NCBI RefSeq assembly: GCF_030209355.1
Contig: NZ_JARVSF010000004.1
Coordinates: 1 to 64,000, forward strand
From: Pseudarthrobacter sp. fls2-241-R2A-127
GTDB lineage: Bacteria; Actinomycetota; Actinomycetes; Actinomycetales; Micrococcaceae
Length of the DNA stretch: 64,000 bases
Direction of reading: 5' to 3'
The first letter of the stretch is position 1. Each line of letters begins with the position of its first letter. The translations under genes were made by a program, and so were the position numbers. Under the pieces are notes generated by a model. The model saw only the letters and a list, made by a program, of their open reading frames with translations, was not told the origin of the DNA and made no database searches. Shown in pieces: positions 1-10,555 of this stretch.

Positions 1-7
1 GTGGTCA

Positions 8-53
8 GGAGAGTGTTTAGTTCGGGGTTCACATACCGGGTTTAACACTCTCC
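8..53. repeat. 10-bp perfect inverted repeat upstream of mtrA
   Basis: Arms at 8-17 (GGAGAGTGTT) and 44-53 (AACACTCTCC) are exactly complementary and separated by 26 bases. It lies about 120 bp before the mtrA start and is followed by a short T/A-rich stretch. It may be the terminator of the gene upstream of the window or a structure in the mtrA leader; the sequence alone does not decide. Confidence 0.45.
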
Positions 54-171
54 GCTTTACTTTAAAAGGCTTCTCACCCGTCCTACGCAATAGGACTTAC
101 TCATCTAGTGCCCCGCCATGCCGGAAGCCGCTGAACAGGACAAAGCCATCCTGATAAGGGAATATATAACT

Positions 172-846
172 ATGAAGGCACGCATTCTGGTTGTAGATGA
201 TGACGAAGCGCTGGCCGAGATGATTGGAATTGTCCTCCGTAATGACGGCTTCGAGCCCGTCTTTTGCGCCGACGGCGCCCAGGCACTGGACATCTTCCGG
301 TCTTCCCGGCCGGACCTGGTCCTGCTTGACCTCATGCTTCCCGGCATGGACGGTATCGAAGTTTGCCGCCAGGTCCGTGCCGAATCGGATGTGCCTATTG
401 TCATGCTTACAGCCAAGTCGGATACCTCCGACGTCGTCCGCGGGCTTGAGTCCGGCGCTGACGACTATGTGCCGAAGCCCTTTAAACCGGCCGAATTGGT
501 GGCCCGGGTGCGCGCCAGGCTCCGCCCAGGGGACCAGAAGGCGCCCGAGACCCTCCGGATCGCGGACATCACCATCGACGTCGCGGGCCACACCGTCAGC
601 AGGGGCAGTGACCGGATCTCGCTGACGCCGCTGGAATTCGACCTCCTGGTGGCTCTGGCCCGCAAACCCTGGCAGGTGTTCACGCGGGAACTGCTGCTGG
701 AGCAAGTCTGGGGCTACCGGCACGCCGCCGATACCAGGCTGGTCAACGTCCATGTCCAGCGGCTGCGGTCCAAGATCGAGCAGGACCCGGAAGCCCCGGA
801 AGTCGTATTGACGGTGCGTGGTGTCGGCTACAAAGCAGGGGTCTGA
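172..846 (+). CDS. mtrA: MtrA response regulator (OmpR/PhoB family)
   Basis: DNA-binding response regulator of the MtrAB system, which in actinobacteria couples cell-wall homeostasis, division and osmotic state. The 224-residue protein has an N-terminal receiver domain with the acidic triad (DDD at about 9-11), predicted phospho-acceptor Asp53 in LLDLMLPGMDG, and the switch Lys in the PKPF motif. A C-terminal OmpR winged helix follows (LTPLEFDLL, then a VHVQRLRSKIE recognition helix). The start was placed at the ATG giving MKARILVVDDD, the family's usual N-terminus; an in-frame ATG at 118 would add 18 non-conserved residues. The next gene, mtrB, overlaps its 3' end by 29 bp, so the two are co-transcribed. 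Confidence 0.95.
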   Translation: MKARILVVDDDEALAEMIGIVLRNDGFEPVFCADGAQALDIFRSSRPDLVLLDLMLPGMDGIEVCRQVRAESDVPIVMLTAKSDTSDVVRGLESGADDYVPKPFKPAELVARVRARLRPGDQKAPETLRIADITIDVAGHTVSRGSDRISLTPLEFDLLVALARKPWQVFTRELLLEQVWGYRHAADTRLVNVHVQRLRSKIEQDPEAPEVVLTVRGVGYKAGV

Positions 847-2761
847 CCCCGCCGCGCAGGACGGGGGACCTGAGCGGAGCATCGCAGCCTCCGGGCAGGC
901 GCCGCCGGAGCCCGCCGACGGACGGACCGGCAACCCCGGCGAGGGCGGGCCCGGGCTTGCCGAATCCCCGCCTCCGGGTTTGCCGCACGTGGTGTTCCGC
1001 GCAAGGATCTGGCAGCGCCGTGCCCTGATCGTCTCCCTGCGGGTGCTGAGGCTGGTGCGGACCGGTGTGGTGCGGTTCCTTCCTGGCCTCCGGTACCTCG
1101 GCCGGGCCCTGCAAAAACGCTGGCGCCGCTCGTTGCAGTTCCGGACGGTCTTGACCACCTTGATGCTTGCCGTGACCTCCTTTGCGGTGGTTGGCGCCTA
1201 CCTGTCCAACCAGATTGCCAACAACCTCTTCCAGGAGCGGCTGACCCAGGCGGAGTCGGAAACCCGCTACAACGTCAAGCAGGTGCAGGACACCTTCGAC
1301 GGCGCGCAGGTCACCGACCAGTCCAGCGTCATCACCCTGGTTTCGGACACACTCAGCGCAGTGGAAGGCAGGGGATCTGTCATCCAGCGGCGTTACGTCT
1401 TCGAGGCGATGCCCAACCAGACAAAACCCCGGAACCGCTGGGTGGAGTCCCGCGCCTCCGACCAACTGACCGTCAGCGTCATCCCGCCCGACCTGCGCAA
1501 GGCAGTCCAGGACTCGGGCAAGGAACAGTTCTGGGCGTCCACCGTGATTCCGGTGGGCACCGAGGACCGGCCGGGAATCGCCGTCGGAAACAAGGTGACC
1601 TTTAACGGCACCGTCTATGAGCTTTACCTGATTTACGACCTGAACACGGCACAGCAGACGCTCAATGAGATCCAAAGCGTGCTGTGGGCAGGCGGCGCAG
1701 TCCTGGTGCTCCTGATCGGCGCCGTCGCCTGGTACGTCACCCGCAACGTGGTGAGCCCGGTCAGCCACGCCGCCATGGTGTCGGAGAAGCTGGCCGCCGG
1801 GCAACTGCAGGAACGCATGGTGGTCAGGGGCGAGGACGAGGTGGCACGCCTGGGCGCCTCCTTCAACCACATGGCAGCCAGCCTGCAGGAACAAATCACC
1901 CAGCTGGCCACCCTCTCCCAGATGCAGCAGCGCTTCGTCTCCGACGTCTCGCACGAGTTGCGGACACCCCTGACCACCGTTCGCATGGCGGCCGAAGTGC
2001 TGTATGACGCGCGCGACGACTTCGACCCCATCAACAAGCGCTCCGCGGAACTGCTCTACAACCAGGTGGAGCGTTTCCAGTCCCTCCTCTCCGACCTGCT
2101 GGAGATCAGCCGCTTCGATGCGGGCGTGGCGGTGCTCGATGCTGAGCCCGAGGACCTGCTCCAGGTGATTGCGCATGTCATCGAAGGCGCGGCCCCGGTG
2201 GCCGCCGAGTACGGCTCGGACATCGTCCTTGCGGCCCCCGAGGGCGCCCTGGTGGTGGAAATGGATGCCCGCCGGACCGACAGGATCTTGCGGAACCTGA
2301 TCCTGAACGCCGTGGAGCACGGCGAAGGCAGGCCGGTGACGGTGACGGTCGCGGCCAACGAGACGGCTGTTGGGGTTTCCGTGCGTGACCACGGCATCGG
2401 GATGGATCCGGCCGAGGCGGCCCGCGTCTTCGACAGGTTTTGGCGGGCGGATCCGGCCCGTGCCCGGACCACGGGAGGCAGCGGACTGGGCCTGTCCATT
2501 GCCATGGAGGACACCAAACTGCACCACGGCTGGCTGCAGGCCTGGGGCCGCAAGGGCAGCGGCGCAAACTTCCGCCTGACCCTGCCGTTGCGCCAGGATG
2601 GCGGCATCACCGAGTCGCCGGTACAGCTTGAGCCCAAGGACGTCACCATCCCGGGAGCACCAGGGAACATCCCCGCAGAACAGGACAATAAAAACATGCT
2701 GGTGCTGCAGACAGACGCCACCAGGCCCGCTCCGGCCCGGGCTCCCGAGGAGTTGCCATGA
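818..2761 (+). CDS. mtrB: MtrB sensor histidine kinase
   Basis: Membrane histidine kinase partner of MtrA. A first membrane segment lies at about residues 110-130. An extracytoplasmic sensor region follows, then a second segment (around [16 protein letters not shown]), a HAMP linker, a HisKA box with phospho-acceptor His379 in [12 protein letters not shown], and a HATPase domain with N box ([10 protein letters not shown]), G1 (DHGIGM) and G2 (GSGLGLSIA). The GTG start at 818 gives 647 residues with a long Pro/Gly-rich cytoplasmic N-terminus. GTG codons at 989 and 992 would remove about 57 residues and none of the three starts has a clear Shine-Dalgarno sequence, so the start is uncertain. The stop overlaps the lpqB start (ATGA). 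Confidence 0.93.
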   Translation: MVSATKQGSDPAAQDGGPERSIAASGQAPPEPADGRTGNPGEGGPGLAESPPPGLPHVVFRARIWQRRALIVSLRVLRLVRTGVVRFLPGLRYLGRALQKRWRRSLQFRTVLTTLMLAVTSFAVVGAYLSNQIANNLFQERLTQAESETRYNVKQVQDTFDGAQVTDQSSVITLVSDTLSAVEGRGSVIQRRYVFEAMPNQTKPRNRWVESRASDQLTVSVIPPDLRKAVQDSGKEQFWASTVIPVGTEDRPGIAVGNKVTFNGTVYELYLIYDLNTAQQTLNEIQSVLWAGGAVLVLLIGAVAWYVTRNVVSPVSHAAMVSEKLAAGQLQERMVVRGEDEVARLGASFNHMAASLQEQITQLATLSQMQQRFVSDVSHELRTPLTTVRMAAEVLYDARDDFDPINKRSAELLYNQVERFQSLLSDLLEISRFDAGVAVLDAEPEDLLQVIAHVIEGAAPVAAEYGSDIVLAAPEGALVVEMDARRTDRILRNLILNAVEHGEGRPVTVTVAANETAVGVSVRDHGIGMDPAEAARVFDRFWRADPARARTTGGSGLGLSIAMEDTKLHHGWLQAWGRKGSGANFRLTLPLRQDGGITESPVQLEPKDVTIPGAPGNIPAEQDNKNMLVLQTDATRPAPARAPEELP

Positions 2762-4470
2762 CGCGGCGCGGACTGCACGCAAAGTACCCCGCGGCACTCC
2801 TGGCGTTGCTGATCGTCCTGTCCGGGTGCGCCCGGATCCCGACGTCCGGCCCGGTGGGGAAGAGCAGCGAAGGCAGCGCCGGCAACGTCAGCGCACCGGT
2901 GTTCCTTCCCGCAGCCCCGCAACCCGGCGCGTCGCCGGAGACCATCATCGACTACTTCTACCGGGCCGGCAGCGGTTATGAAGACGATTACGCCGTCGCC
3001 CGCCAGTACCTGACCCAGGCGTCGGCGGTGTCCTGGAAACCCGACAAGCGGGCACTGGTGTACCGGGAGGCGCGGGTGGTGCCGACAGGCACCGAAAACG
3101 TTTACAACTACGAGCTCGATGTTTCTTACACCGTGGACGCTGACGGCATCGCAACCCAGTCACCGCCGGGAACCGTGGAACGGATCCCCGTGACCGTGAC
3201 GCAGGTGGACGGCGAATGGCGGATCTCGGCGATCCCCGACGGAACTGCCATCGCCGAGGAAACCTTCAAGGTGATCTACGGCGCCTACCCGATCTACTTC
3301 TACGACCCCACGTTTACCTACGCGGTCCCGGACGTCCGGTGGTTCCTCAAGAACAAGACCGTCAAGGCCATGACCAGCGCCCTGCTCGCCGGGCCCGCTC
3401 CCTACCTGCGCGGCGCCGTCGTCAGTGCCTTTCCTTCCGGGATCAAACTGGCCCGTGAGTCGGTGCCGGTGGTGTCCGGGGCTGCCCAGGTCGATCTGAC
3501 GGCAAAGGAGCTGACGGAAACGTCCGCCGAAGACCGGCTCCGCATGCAGATGCAGTTGACCCTGACGTTCCGCACCCAGCCTGATGTGGTCAATGTGGAG
3601 CTGCGCGCCAACCAGGACCTGGTGCGCGTGGAGGACAACGGTTCGGTTCTTCCCCCGGTGCTGGATAAGACGGTGCCGTCCCGTCAGATTGCCATCAGTG
3701 GCGGCGAGCTGGTGCGGTACGAAAACAACCGGGTTTCGCCGTTGCCCGACATGCAGCCTGTCTCAGCCCTCAACCCCCGGTTCCCCGCAGAATCACCGGT
3801 GTCCCAGGCTGCCGCGTTCCTCAACGAAGGGCGCACTACCCTCTACAGCATCAGCCCGGGCCAGCCGGCCCGCGCCCTGACCACCAGGAGCACCCTCAGC
3901 CGTCCGTCCTTCAGCATTTATGACTGGGTTTGGACGGCAGGCCCCGGCGCCACCGGGGCAACCGAGGTGGTGGCGTTCCACCCCGGCGGAGTTGCGGAAG
4001 GCGCGCCAGTCCCCTCCGTGACCCTGGTGCCGTCGTGGCTCGCAGGCCGCACGGTCAAGGAATTCCGGATCTCGCGTGACGGCGTCCGCGCCCTGGTGAT
4101 CTCCGAACAGAACGGCAAATCCAAAGTGCAGCTGGCGGGCGTGATCCGCGGCAGCGACGGCACTCCGCGCGAACTGACGGCTCCCATCACCCTGGTCACC
4201 GCCACCGATCCCGACCAGGGGGTCTGGGTCAACAGCACCACTGTCGCCGTGATGAAGGCGGCAGCGGGCTCAAACGTCACTCCCGAACTGTTGTCCCTCA
4301 CTTCCGGCGCGCCGCAGCAGCTTGCCCCTTGGCCGGGCGTGGTGTCCATCAGCGCCGGCAACGGTCCCGATGACATCTATGTGCAATCCGGAGAAGGGAT
4401 CTTCCAGCGCCTGGGCAACGGCTGGTCACCGCAGATCAAGGGCCCGGTCGACCCCTCTTTTCCGGGCTGA
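2758..4470 (+). CDS. lpqB: LpqB lipoprotein, GerMN domain
   Basis: Lipoprotein of the MtrAB operon. In mycobacteria and Streptomyces LpqB contacts the MtrB sensor domain and tunes MtrA output. The 570-residue protein has a short signal peptide ending in a lipobox (LSGC, lipidated Cys24). A GerMN (sporulation/germination) domain lies in the middle, and the C-terminal half looks like a beta-propeller (recurrent [17 protein letters not shown] and similar strands). It overlaps mtrB by four bases in an ATGA junction, which indicates translational coupling. It should sit on the outer face of the membrane beside MtrB. Confidence 0.94.
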   Translation: MTRRGLHAKYPAALLALLIVLSGCARIPTSGPVGKSSEGSAGNVSAPVFLPAAPQPGASPETIIDYFYRAGSGYEDDYAVARQYLTQASAVSWKPDKRALVYREARVVPTGTENVYNYELDVSYTVDADGIATQSPPGTVERIPVTVTQVDGEWRISAIPDGTAIAEETFKVIYGAYPIYFYDPTFTYAVPDVRWFLKNKTVKAMTSALLAGPAPYLRGAVVSAFPSGIKLARESVPVVSGAAQVDLTAKELTETSAEDRLRMQMQLTLTFRTQPDVVNVELRANQDLVRVEDNGSVLPPVLDKTVPSRQIAISGGELVRYENNRVSPLPDMQPVSALNPRFPAESPVSQAAAFLNEGRTTLYSISPGQPARALTTRSTLSRPSFSIYDWVWTAGPGATGATEVVAFHPGGVAEGAPVPSVTLVPSWLAGRTVKEFRISRDGVRALVISEQNGKSKVQLAGVIRGSDGTPRELTAPITLVTATDPDQGVWVNSTTVAVMKAAAGSNVTPELLSLTSGAPQQLAPWPGVVSISAGNGPDDIYVQSGEGIFQRLGNGWSPQIKGPVDPSFPG

Positions 4471-4556
4471 AGCCTGACGGGCGGCGGCCCTACGGATATC
4501 CACATGGGGCTGCCCGGGCCTTACCCGGCCGGTAACCGTGCGGCAATAGTGGAACG

Positions 4557-5474
4557 GTGAACGACACCTCGCGACCCATCGGCCCAGTCCGGTCCCCTGA
4601 CGGGGAGCCCGGGCGGGATCCGGACCTTCATCCGCCGCTGCCGTGGGCTGCAAAGCACAGGGCGGAACAACCGAGCGCCCTTCTCCGGCTCTTCGACTGG
4701 GTGGCCGGCGCCGGGGGAGAGCTCCTGGCCTTGGCGGTCCCGGTGGACTGTGTGTGCTGCGGCGCGGAGGACAAGGCCCTTTGCGCAGCCTGCAGCGGCC
4801 GCATCCGCCACCTGACCCGGCGGCCGTTCCGTGCTGAGGGCGGTGCCCCCGCGCTGATGGATGTGGCCGGCACCGTCCTGCTCCCCGTAGTGGCTGCGGG
4901 CGTTTACCGGGAAGAACTGGCGCAGGGCCTGCTCTCGTTCAAGCGGCACGGCCAGCACCAGGTTGGTGAGAGCCTGGCCAGGGCTTTGGCCGCGGCCGTC
5001 CGGGCGGCAACAGCTGACGGCGACGGGTTCGTGCTGGTCCCTGTCCCCACCAGCACGGCGGCTTACGTCAACCGGGGCTTCAGTCCTGTCCACCTGCTCC
5101 TCAAGGAAGCGGCCGGGCACCTGCCGGGCGCCGCCGTCGTCGATGTCCTGCGGAAGGTCCGGCCGACGGGGGCCCGGACGCCGGCGTGGCCAGGACGGCC
5201 GGGCGGCCAGAAGGGCCTGGGCAGGGGAGCCCGCTCACAGCGGGTCAGGGGTTCCATGCGGGTCAGCGGCCGGTCCCGTCCATTGGTCGCCGGGAGGTCC
5301 TGCATCATCGTCGACGACGTCCTGACAACGGGGGCCACGATCGGCGAAGCGGCCCGTGCGCTGCACCAGGCCGGAGCGAAGGTGAGGGGCGCCGTCGTGC
5401 TTGCCGCGACACGCCCGCCCGAGGCTCCGGAGCCCGCCGCCGGTGCCCGCGCGGGGCCGCCGAAGCAACCATGA
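4557..5474 (+). CDS. ComF-family phosphoribosyltransferase-like protein
   Basis: ComF/GntX family protein, known from DNA uptake in competent bacteria and present in many actinobacteria with unclear function. An N-terminal zinc ribbon is visible (CVCCGAE and LCAACSG, four Cys). The C-terminal phosphoribosyltransferase domain carries the PRPP-binding motif CIIVDDVLTTGAT starting near residue 249. At 305 residues it is longer than usual (about 230); the first 60 residues and the Arg/Gly-rich linker before the PRPP motif are not conserved. No Shine-Dalgarno sequence precedes the GTG; a TA-rich hexamer six bases upstream would fit a leaderless start. It is the conserved neighbour of lpqB and hpf, as in mycobacteria. 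Confidence 0.8.
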   Translation: MNDTSRPIGPVRSPDGEPGRDPDLHPPLPWAAKHRAEQPSALLRLFDWVAGAGGELLALAVPVDCVCCGAEDKALCAACSGRIRHLTRRPFRAEGGAPALMDVAGTVLLPVVAAGVYREELAQGLLSFKRHGQHQVGESLARALAAAVRAATADGDGFVLVPVPTSTAAYVNRGFSPVHLLLKEAAGHLPGAAVVDVLRKVRPTGARTPAWPGRPGGQKGLGRGARSQRVRGSMRVSGRSRPLVAGRSCIIVDDVLTTGATIGEAARALHQAGAKVRGAVVLAATRPPEAPEPAAGARAGPPKQP

Positions 5475-5652
5475 CTTAGAAAAAAATAAACCGGGAAAGG
5501 ATGAATAACAGGTGGCTATGAACTAACGTCGAAGGTGGGTACCAAGAACAGAATGTACCTTTCGATGGCGGCTCGGAGAGGGGCTCGACTGTCAGACAGC
5601 CCGGCCCAGGGAAGTGCCGCCGTCGTGTCACCGAAGTCATTTGGAGGGCACC

Positions 5653-6378
5653 ATGGAGTTTATGATCAGCGGACGAAATCTGACCGTTTCAGACCGGTTC
5701 CGCGAGTATGCCGGGGAAAAAATCGCAAAAATCGAATCGCTGGGTGACAAGGTCCAGCGTGTCGACGCGAAAGTCTCCAAGGAGACCAATGCCCGGCAAA
5801 CCGGCGACCAGCTGACCGTAGAGGTGACAGTCCTGGGCCGCGGACCCGTAATCCGTGCCGAAGCGAGCGCCGCAGACAAATTCGCTGCCTTTGACCTCGC
5901 CTACAACAAACTGCTTGAGCGGCTCCGCCGGGCCAAGGACCGCAAGAAGGTCCACCACGGGCGCCACACACCCAAGGCCGTTCGCGAGGCAACCGCATCG
6001 CTTGAACCCGCCAGTGCGCACGAGCCGCTGTACCTTGAGGCAAACCACCGGGATGAGGCCGCGCAGGCCGCCGACAACAAGTCCCCCTACGATGTCGACA
6101 ACGACATCCCGGCGGGAAACTCACCAGTGCTGATCCGGCGCAAGGTCTTTCCCGCGGCATCGCTCTCCCTCGATGATGCCGTGGACAACATGGAACTGGT
6201 CGGGCACGACTTCTATCTCTTCGTGGACAAAGCCACCAACACGCCCTCCGTCGTGTACCGCCGCCGTGGCTGGACCTACGGTGTCATCACCCTGGACCAC
6301 GAATGCGAGCCCGGAGACACCATCGTTGAGGAAAAGATCCTCGCGTACCGCTCCGACGACGCACCCGCCAACGCCTAG
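5653..6378 (+). CDS. hpf: long-form ribosome hibernation promoting factor
   Basis: Binds the 30S decoding region and dimerises ribosomes into inactive 100S particles in stationary phase. The 241-residue protein has the N-terminal RaiA/YfiA fold (MEFMISGRNLTVSDRF onward, about 1-100), a variable linker, and the C-terminal dimerisation domain (about 160-235: IRRKVFP, GHDFYLFVD, VVYRRRGWTYGVI). The start is the ATG behind GGAGG at 5643-5647; an upstream in-frame ATG lacks a ribosome binding site and conservation. The 178 bp before it contain no gene and probably hold its promoter and leader. It lies between comF and the secA region as in mycobacteria. Confidence 0.94.
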   Translation: MEFMISGRNLTVSDRFREYAGEKIAKIESLGDKVQRVDAKVSKETNARQTGDQLTVEVTVLGRGPVIRAEASAADKFAAFDLAYNKLLERLRRAKDRKKVHHGRHTPKAVREATASLEPASAHEPLYLEANHRDEAAQAADNKSPYDVDNDIPAGNSPVLIRRKVFPAASLSLDDAVDNMELVGHDFYLFVDKATNTPSVVYRRRGWTYGVITLDHECEPGDTIVEEKILAYRSDDAPANA

Positions 6379-6409
6379 GGTGGATGACACCACCTCTTGA
6401 GAGGACTGA

Positions 6410-7675
6410 ATGTCAGCAACGCTGAGCCTTGACCAGGCACGGCGCATCGCATTGGCAGCACAGGGACTCCACAAAGGACGGCCCACCGGCCCCGTGACAG
6501 CACGGGCGGTGGGCCGTACTTTTGCCCGTCTCCAGCTCGTCCAAATCGATTCCGTCAACGTACTGGTCCGCAGCCACTACTTGCCCTTCTTTTCGCGCCT
6601 TGGCAATTACGACCGCGAAATCCTGCACCGCATGTCCGGGCAGGCTCCCCGCCGCATGGTGGAGTACTGGGCACACGAAGCCAGCTATATCCGGCCCGAG
6701 CACTACCGGGACCTCCTGCTGTGGCAGAAGCGGTCATGGGTGGGTGCCTCACGCATGGATCCGGAGCTGCGCAGTGACATCGCCGGTAAGATCCTCTCCG
6801 TTCTCGCCGGGTCCCGGCCCACGACGGCCTCGGAACTCACAGCCAGGATCGGCCACGTCGAGGAACGGCATACGGACAACTGGGGGTGGAACTGGAACGC
6901 GGTGAAACGGGTCCTGGAACACCTCTTTGAGGAAGGTGCGGTGTCCGCAGCTTCCAGGACCGGGCAGTTCGAGCGCAAATACACCCTGGCAGCCAAGGTC
7001 CTCCCGCTTGCGGCCAGCATCACGGAACCCGATCCCGCCGCCGCACTCCAACGGCTGACCGATGCGGCCGCCATGGCACACGGGATCGGAAGCGTCCGAT
7101 GTTTCGCCGACTACTTCCGGACACCCGTGAAAGCGACCGCACTGGCCGTCGAGAACCTGGTGGCGGAAGGCAGGCTGGAACGCGTCACCGTGAACGGCTG
7201 GAACCGCGAAATCTTCCGGCACGTGGAAGCTGCCCTGCCACGGCGTGCCACCGGACGGGCCCTGCTGAGCCCCTTCGACTCCCTGGTATTCGAGCGGCGG
7301 CGCCTGCTGGAACTGTTCGGGTTCCATTACCGGATCGAGATCTACACCCCGGAGCCTAAACGGCGTTTCGGGTATTACGTGCTGCCCTTCCTGTTGCGGG
7401 ACAGGATTGTGGCCCGGGTGGACGTGAAGGCGGACCGGACCGGGGGCCGGCTGCTGGTGAGGTCCGCTTTCGCTGAGCCGGACGCCCCGGCGGACACCGC
7501 CGTCGAACTGGCTGCGGAGCTGAAGCTCATGGGGCAATGGCTTGGCCTGCCTGAGGTGGAAGCCGGCCCGGCGGGCGACCTCGCCGCAAGGCTGGCACAG
7601 GAGCTTGGACGGCTGGGGGACTATCCGCTCTCAGGGAAAAGGGAGCAACGGCCGGGTGTGTCTCCCGTAGACTGA
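6410..7675 (+). CDS. AlkZ/YcaQ-type winged-helix DNA glycosylase
   Basis: HTH_42 superfamily protein (421 residues) related to E. coli YcaQ and Streptomyces AlkZ. Those enzymes excise bulky alkylated bases and unhook interstrand crosslinks. Residues 45-47 are QID inside LQLVQIDSVNV, matching the catalytic Gln-hydrophobic-Asp motif of the YcaQ-like branch; AlkZ itself uses Gln-X-Gln. Tandem winged helices and a C-terminal beta region follow (LLSPFDSLVFERRR, RRFGYYVLPFLLRDRIVARVDVKADR, typical of the family). It starts 31 bp after hpf. Its 3' end overlaps a likely secA promoter. Family assignment is strong; substrate is inferred. Confidence 0.82.
   Translation: MSATLSLDQARRIALAAQGLHKGRPTGPVTARAVGRTFARLQLVQIDSVNVLVRSHYLPFFSRLGNYDREILHRMSGQAPRRMVEYWAHEASYIRPEHYRDLLLWQKRSWVGASRMDPELRSDIAGKILSVLAGSRPTTASELTARIGHVEERHTDNWGWNWNAVKRVLEHLFEEGAVSAASRTGQFERKYTLAAKVLPLAASITEPDPAAALQRLTDAAAMAHGIGSVRCFADYFRTPVKATALAVENLVAEGRLERVTVNGWNREIFRHVEAALPRRATGRALLSPFDSLVFERRRLLELFGFHYRIEIYTPEPKRRFGYYVLPFLLRDRIVARVDVKADRTGGRLLVRSAFAEPDAPADTAVELAAELKLMGQWLGLPEVEAGPAGDLAARLAQELGRLGDYPLSGKREQRPGVSPVD
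7668..7673 (+). promoter_or_regulatory. candidate -10 box for secA (TAGACT)
   Basis: TAGACT overlaps the end of the glycosylase gene and would place transcription start about 38 bases before the secA GTG. The same TAG(A/G)CT hexamer precedes several other genes in the window. No convincing -35 is visible. Confidence 0.35.
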
Positions 7676-7717
7676 ACACGCCAGAATTCGGCGGCATGAG
7701 ACTGGGAGCATCTTCAC

Positions 7718-10456
7718 GTGGCATCACTTATCGAAAAAATTCTCCGCACGGGTGACAAAAAGACACTCCGGCAGCTGCGGAACTATGCCGACTCCATCAA
7801 CGCCCTCGAAGACTCGTTCAAGACGTTCACCGATGCGGAGCTGCGGGAAGAGACCGACCGCCTCCGCGCACGCCACCAGGACGGCGAGAAGCTCGACGAC
7901 CTGCTTCCGGAAGCCTTCGCCGCCGTTCGCGAAGCCTCTTCGCGGACCCTCGGAATGCGCCACTTCGATGTCCAGCTGATGGGCGGCGCCGCCCTGCACC
8001 TGGGCAACATCGCAGAAATGAAGACCGGTGAAGGCAAGACCCTGGTGGCGACCGCTCCCGCCTACCTGAACGCGCTCTCCGGCAAGGGTGTCCACGTGGT
8101 CACCGTGAATGACTACCTCGCCGAATACCAGTCCGAACTCATGGGCCGCGTCTACCGTTTCCTCGGGCTGACCAGCGGCGTCATCCTCGCCAACCAGGAT
8201 CCGGCCGTGCGCCGCCAGCAGTACGCCGCCGACATCACCTACGGCACCAACAACGAATTCGGCTTCGACTACCTGCGCGACAACATGGCGTGGGAACGAA
8301 ACGAACTGGTCCAGCGCGGCCACAACTTCGCCATCGTTGACGAAGTCGACTCCATCCTGATCGACGAGGCCCGTACGCCGCTGATCATCTCCGGGCCGGC
8401 CCAGGGTGACACCAACCGCTGGTACAGCGAATTCGCCAAGGTAGTGCTCCGGCTGCAGCCCGAGAAGGACTACGAAGTCGATGAAAAGAAGCGCACGGTG
8501 GGTGTCCTGGAGAGCGGCATCGAAAAGGTTGAGGACTACCTCGGCATCTCGAACCTCTACGAATCCGCAAACACCCCACTGATCGGGTTCCTTAACAACG
8601 CCATCAAGGCAAAGGAACTCTTCAAGCGGGACAAGGACTACGTCATCCTGGACGGCGAAGTGCTGATCGTCGATGAGCACACCGGACGCATCCTGGCCGG
8701 CCGGCGCTACAACGAAGGCATGCACCAGGCGATCGAGGCCAAGGAAGGCGTCGAGATCAAGGCGGAGAACCAGACCCTGGCGACCGTGACGCTCCAGAAC
8801 TACTTCCGCATGTACGGCAAGCTGTCCGGCATGACCGGTACCGCCGAAACCGAAGCGGCCGAATTCATGAGCACCTACAAGCTGGGCGTCGTGGCGATTC
8901 CCACCAACCGGGACATGCAGCGGATTGACCAGCCGGACCTCGTGTTCAAGAACGAGGTCGTCAAGTTCGACGCCGTCGTTCGGGATATTGCCGAACGCCA
9001 CGAAAAGGGCCAGCCCGTCCTCGTGGGCACCACCAGCGTGGAAAAGAGCGAGTACCTTTCGAAGCTGCTCGCGAAGGAAGGGATCCGGCACGAGGTCCTG
9101 AACGCCAAGAACCATGCCCGTGAGGCCGCCATTGTCGCGCAGGCCGGCCGCAAGGGTGCCGTCACCGTGGCCACCAACATGGCCGGCCGTGGTACGGACA
9201 TCATGCTGGGCGGCAACGCCGAATTCACCGCCGTGGCCGAGCTCGCCAAGCGTGGCCTGGACCCGGAGGAGAACTCCGAAGAGTACGAAGCCGCGTGGCC
9301 TGCTGCGCTTGAGGCAGCCAAGCAGTCAGTGAAGGACGAACACGAGGAAGTCCTCAATCTTGGGGGCCTGTACGTCCTGGGCACCGAACGACACGAATCC
9401 CGGCGCATCGATAACCAGCTTCGCGGCCGGTCCGGCCGCCAGGGCGACCCCGGCGAATCCCGCTTCTACCTGTCCCTGACGGATGACCTGATGCGGCTCT
9501 TCAACTCGGGTGCCGCTGAACGCCTGATGAACAGCTCCGTCCCGGACGACGTCGCGCTGGAATCCAAGCTTGTGTCGCGGGCCATCGCCTCGGCCCAGGG
9601 CCAGGTGGAAGGCCGCAATGCCGAACAGCGCAAGAACGTCCTGAAATACGACGACGTCCTGAACCGCCAGCGCGAAGCCATCTACAGCGACCGCCGCCGC
9701 ATCCTTGAGGGCGATGACCTGCACGAGAAGGTGCAGTTCTTTGTAGAGGACACCATCGTGGCCCTGATTAATGCCGCTACGGCGGAGGGCAACGGCGATG
9801 ACTGGGACTTCCACCAGCTGTGGACCAACCTTAAGACGCTGTACCCCGTCAGCGTCACGGCGGAAGACATCATCGAAGAAGCCGGCGGCAAGCCCCGGGT
9901 TACCGTGGAGCTGCTGAAGGAAGAAATCCTCTCGGATGCACGCCTGCAGTACCAGGCACGTGAGGAGGCAATTGGCTCCGAAAGCATGCGCGAACTTGAG
10001 CGCCGTGTGGTCCTGTCCGTCATTGGACGCAAGTGGCAGGAACACCTCTACGAGATGGACTACCTCAAGGAGGGCATCGGCCTGCGAGCCATGGCCCAGC
10101 GCGATCCACTGGTGGAATACCAGCGTGAAGGCTTCGCCATGTTCCAGGCCATGATGGAAGCCATCAGGGAAGAAAGCGTGGGCTTCCTCTTCAACCTTGA
10201 GGTGGAAGTCACCCCCGCCCAGGATGTTGTGGTCCAGGATGCTTCCGGCGGCCACACGGAACATGTAGACCCGCAAGTGCGGGCGGCGGGCCTTGAAGCA
10301 CCCGAGAAGCCTGCCCAGCTCCAGTACACGGCCCCAAGCGAAGGCGGTGGAACGGAAACCCGGGTGGAAACCCGCTCAGGCGGACGTTCAGGCAACCCCG
10401 CCAAGGCTGCAGCCCAGGACGCATCCAAGCGGTCCGCAAAGAAGAAGAAGCGCTAG
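7718..10456 (+). CDS. secA: preprotein translocase ATPase SecA
   Basis: Motor of the Sec pathway that threads unfolded precursors through SecYEG. The 912-residue protein shows the SecA DEAD motor: Walker A in [11 protein letters not shown] (about residue 105), [15 protein letters not shown], the preprotein crosslinking domain, [10 protein letters not shown] and [11 protein letters not shown] of the second RecA fold, then helical wing and scaffold domains. The C-terminus is Lys-rich (ends KRSAKKKKR) and lacks the Cys-rich zinc motif that binds SecB, as is usual in actinobacteria. GTG start behind GGGAG at 7703-7707. This corresponds to the essential housekeeping SecA1. A strong hairpin follows the stop. 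Confidence 0.97.
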   Translation: MASLIEKILRTGDKKTLRQLRNYADSINALEDSFKTFTDAELREETDRLRARHQDGEKLDDLLPEAFAAVREASSRTLGMRHFDVQLMGGAALHLGNIAEMKTGEGKTLVATAPAYLNALSGKGVHVVTVNDYLAEYQSELMGRVYRFLGLTSGVILANQDPAVRRQQYAADITYGTNNEFGFDYLRDNMAWERNELVQRGHNFAIVDEVDSILIDEARTPLIISGPAQGDTNRWYSEFAKVVLRLQPEKDYEVDEKKRTVGVLESGIEKVEDYLGISNLYESANTPLIGFLNNAIKAKELFKRDKDYVILDGEVLIVDEHTGRILAGRRYNEGMHQAIEAKEGVEIKAENQTLATVTLQNYFRMYGKLSGMTGTAETEAAEFMSTYKLGVVAIPTNRDMQRIDQPDLVFKNEVVKFDAVVRDIAERHEKGQPVLVGTTSVEKSEYLSKLLAKEGIRHEVLNAKNHAREAAIVAQAGRKGAVTVATNMAGRGTDIMLGGNAEFTAVAELAKRGLDPEENSEEYEAAWPAALEAAKQSVKDEHEEVLNLGGLYVLGTERHESRRIDNQLRGRSGRQGDPGESRFYLSLTDDLMRLFNSGAAERLMNSSVPDDVALESKLVSRAIASAQGQVEGRNAEQRKNVLKYDDVLNRQREAIYSDRRRILEGDDLHEKVQFFVEDTIVALINAATAEGNGDDWDFHQLWTNLKTLYPVSVTAEDIIEEAGGKPRVTVELLKEEILSDARLQYQAREEAIGSESMRELERRVVLSVIGRKWQEHLYEMDYLKEGIGLRAMAQRDPLVEYQREGFAMFQAMMEAIREESVGFLFNLEVEVTPAQDVVVQDASGGHTEHVDPQVRAAGLEAPEKPAQLQYTAPSEGGGTETRVETRSGGRSGNPAKAAAQDASKRSAKKKKR

Positions 10457-10487
10457 GCCGCCACGCACACCTGGTGCGCAGGCATCG

Positions 10488-10527
10488 GCCGACAGGGCAG
10501 GGACCATTGGTTCCCTGCCCTGTCGGC
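10488..10527. terminator. bidirectional hairpin terminator after secA
   Basis: Perfect 16-bp stem (10488-10503 with 10512-10527) and an 8-base loop, placed between the convergent secA and Rv3235-like genes. There is no long T tract, but the position and strength fit a shared terminator. Confidence 0.8.
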
Positions 10528-10555
10528 ATATCCGGGTGCCGCAGTTTTCCCTGTT

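Noticed and set aside
1..60. Riboswitch or tRNA fragment upstream of mtrA
   Set aside because: The segment resembles a T-arm locally but no cloverleaf or known riboswitch core can be drawn; only the inverted repeat is supported.
743..2797. 684-codon open frame on the minus strand opposite mtrB
   Set aside because: Low-complexity, His/Gly/Arg-rich translation exactly antisense to a recognised kinase; a typical high-GC shadow frame.
5475..5652. SigB-type promoter (GGGTAC at 5537) for hpf
   Set aside because: No matching -35 at the right distance; hpf is often stress-controlled but the sequence does not show it.
7724..9115. 463-codon open frame opposite secA
   Set aside because: Antisense shadow of the SecA motor domain; no motif.
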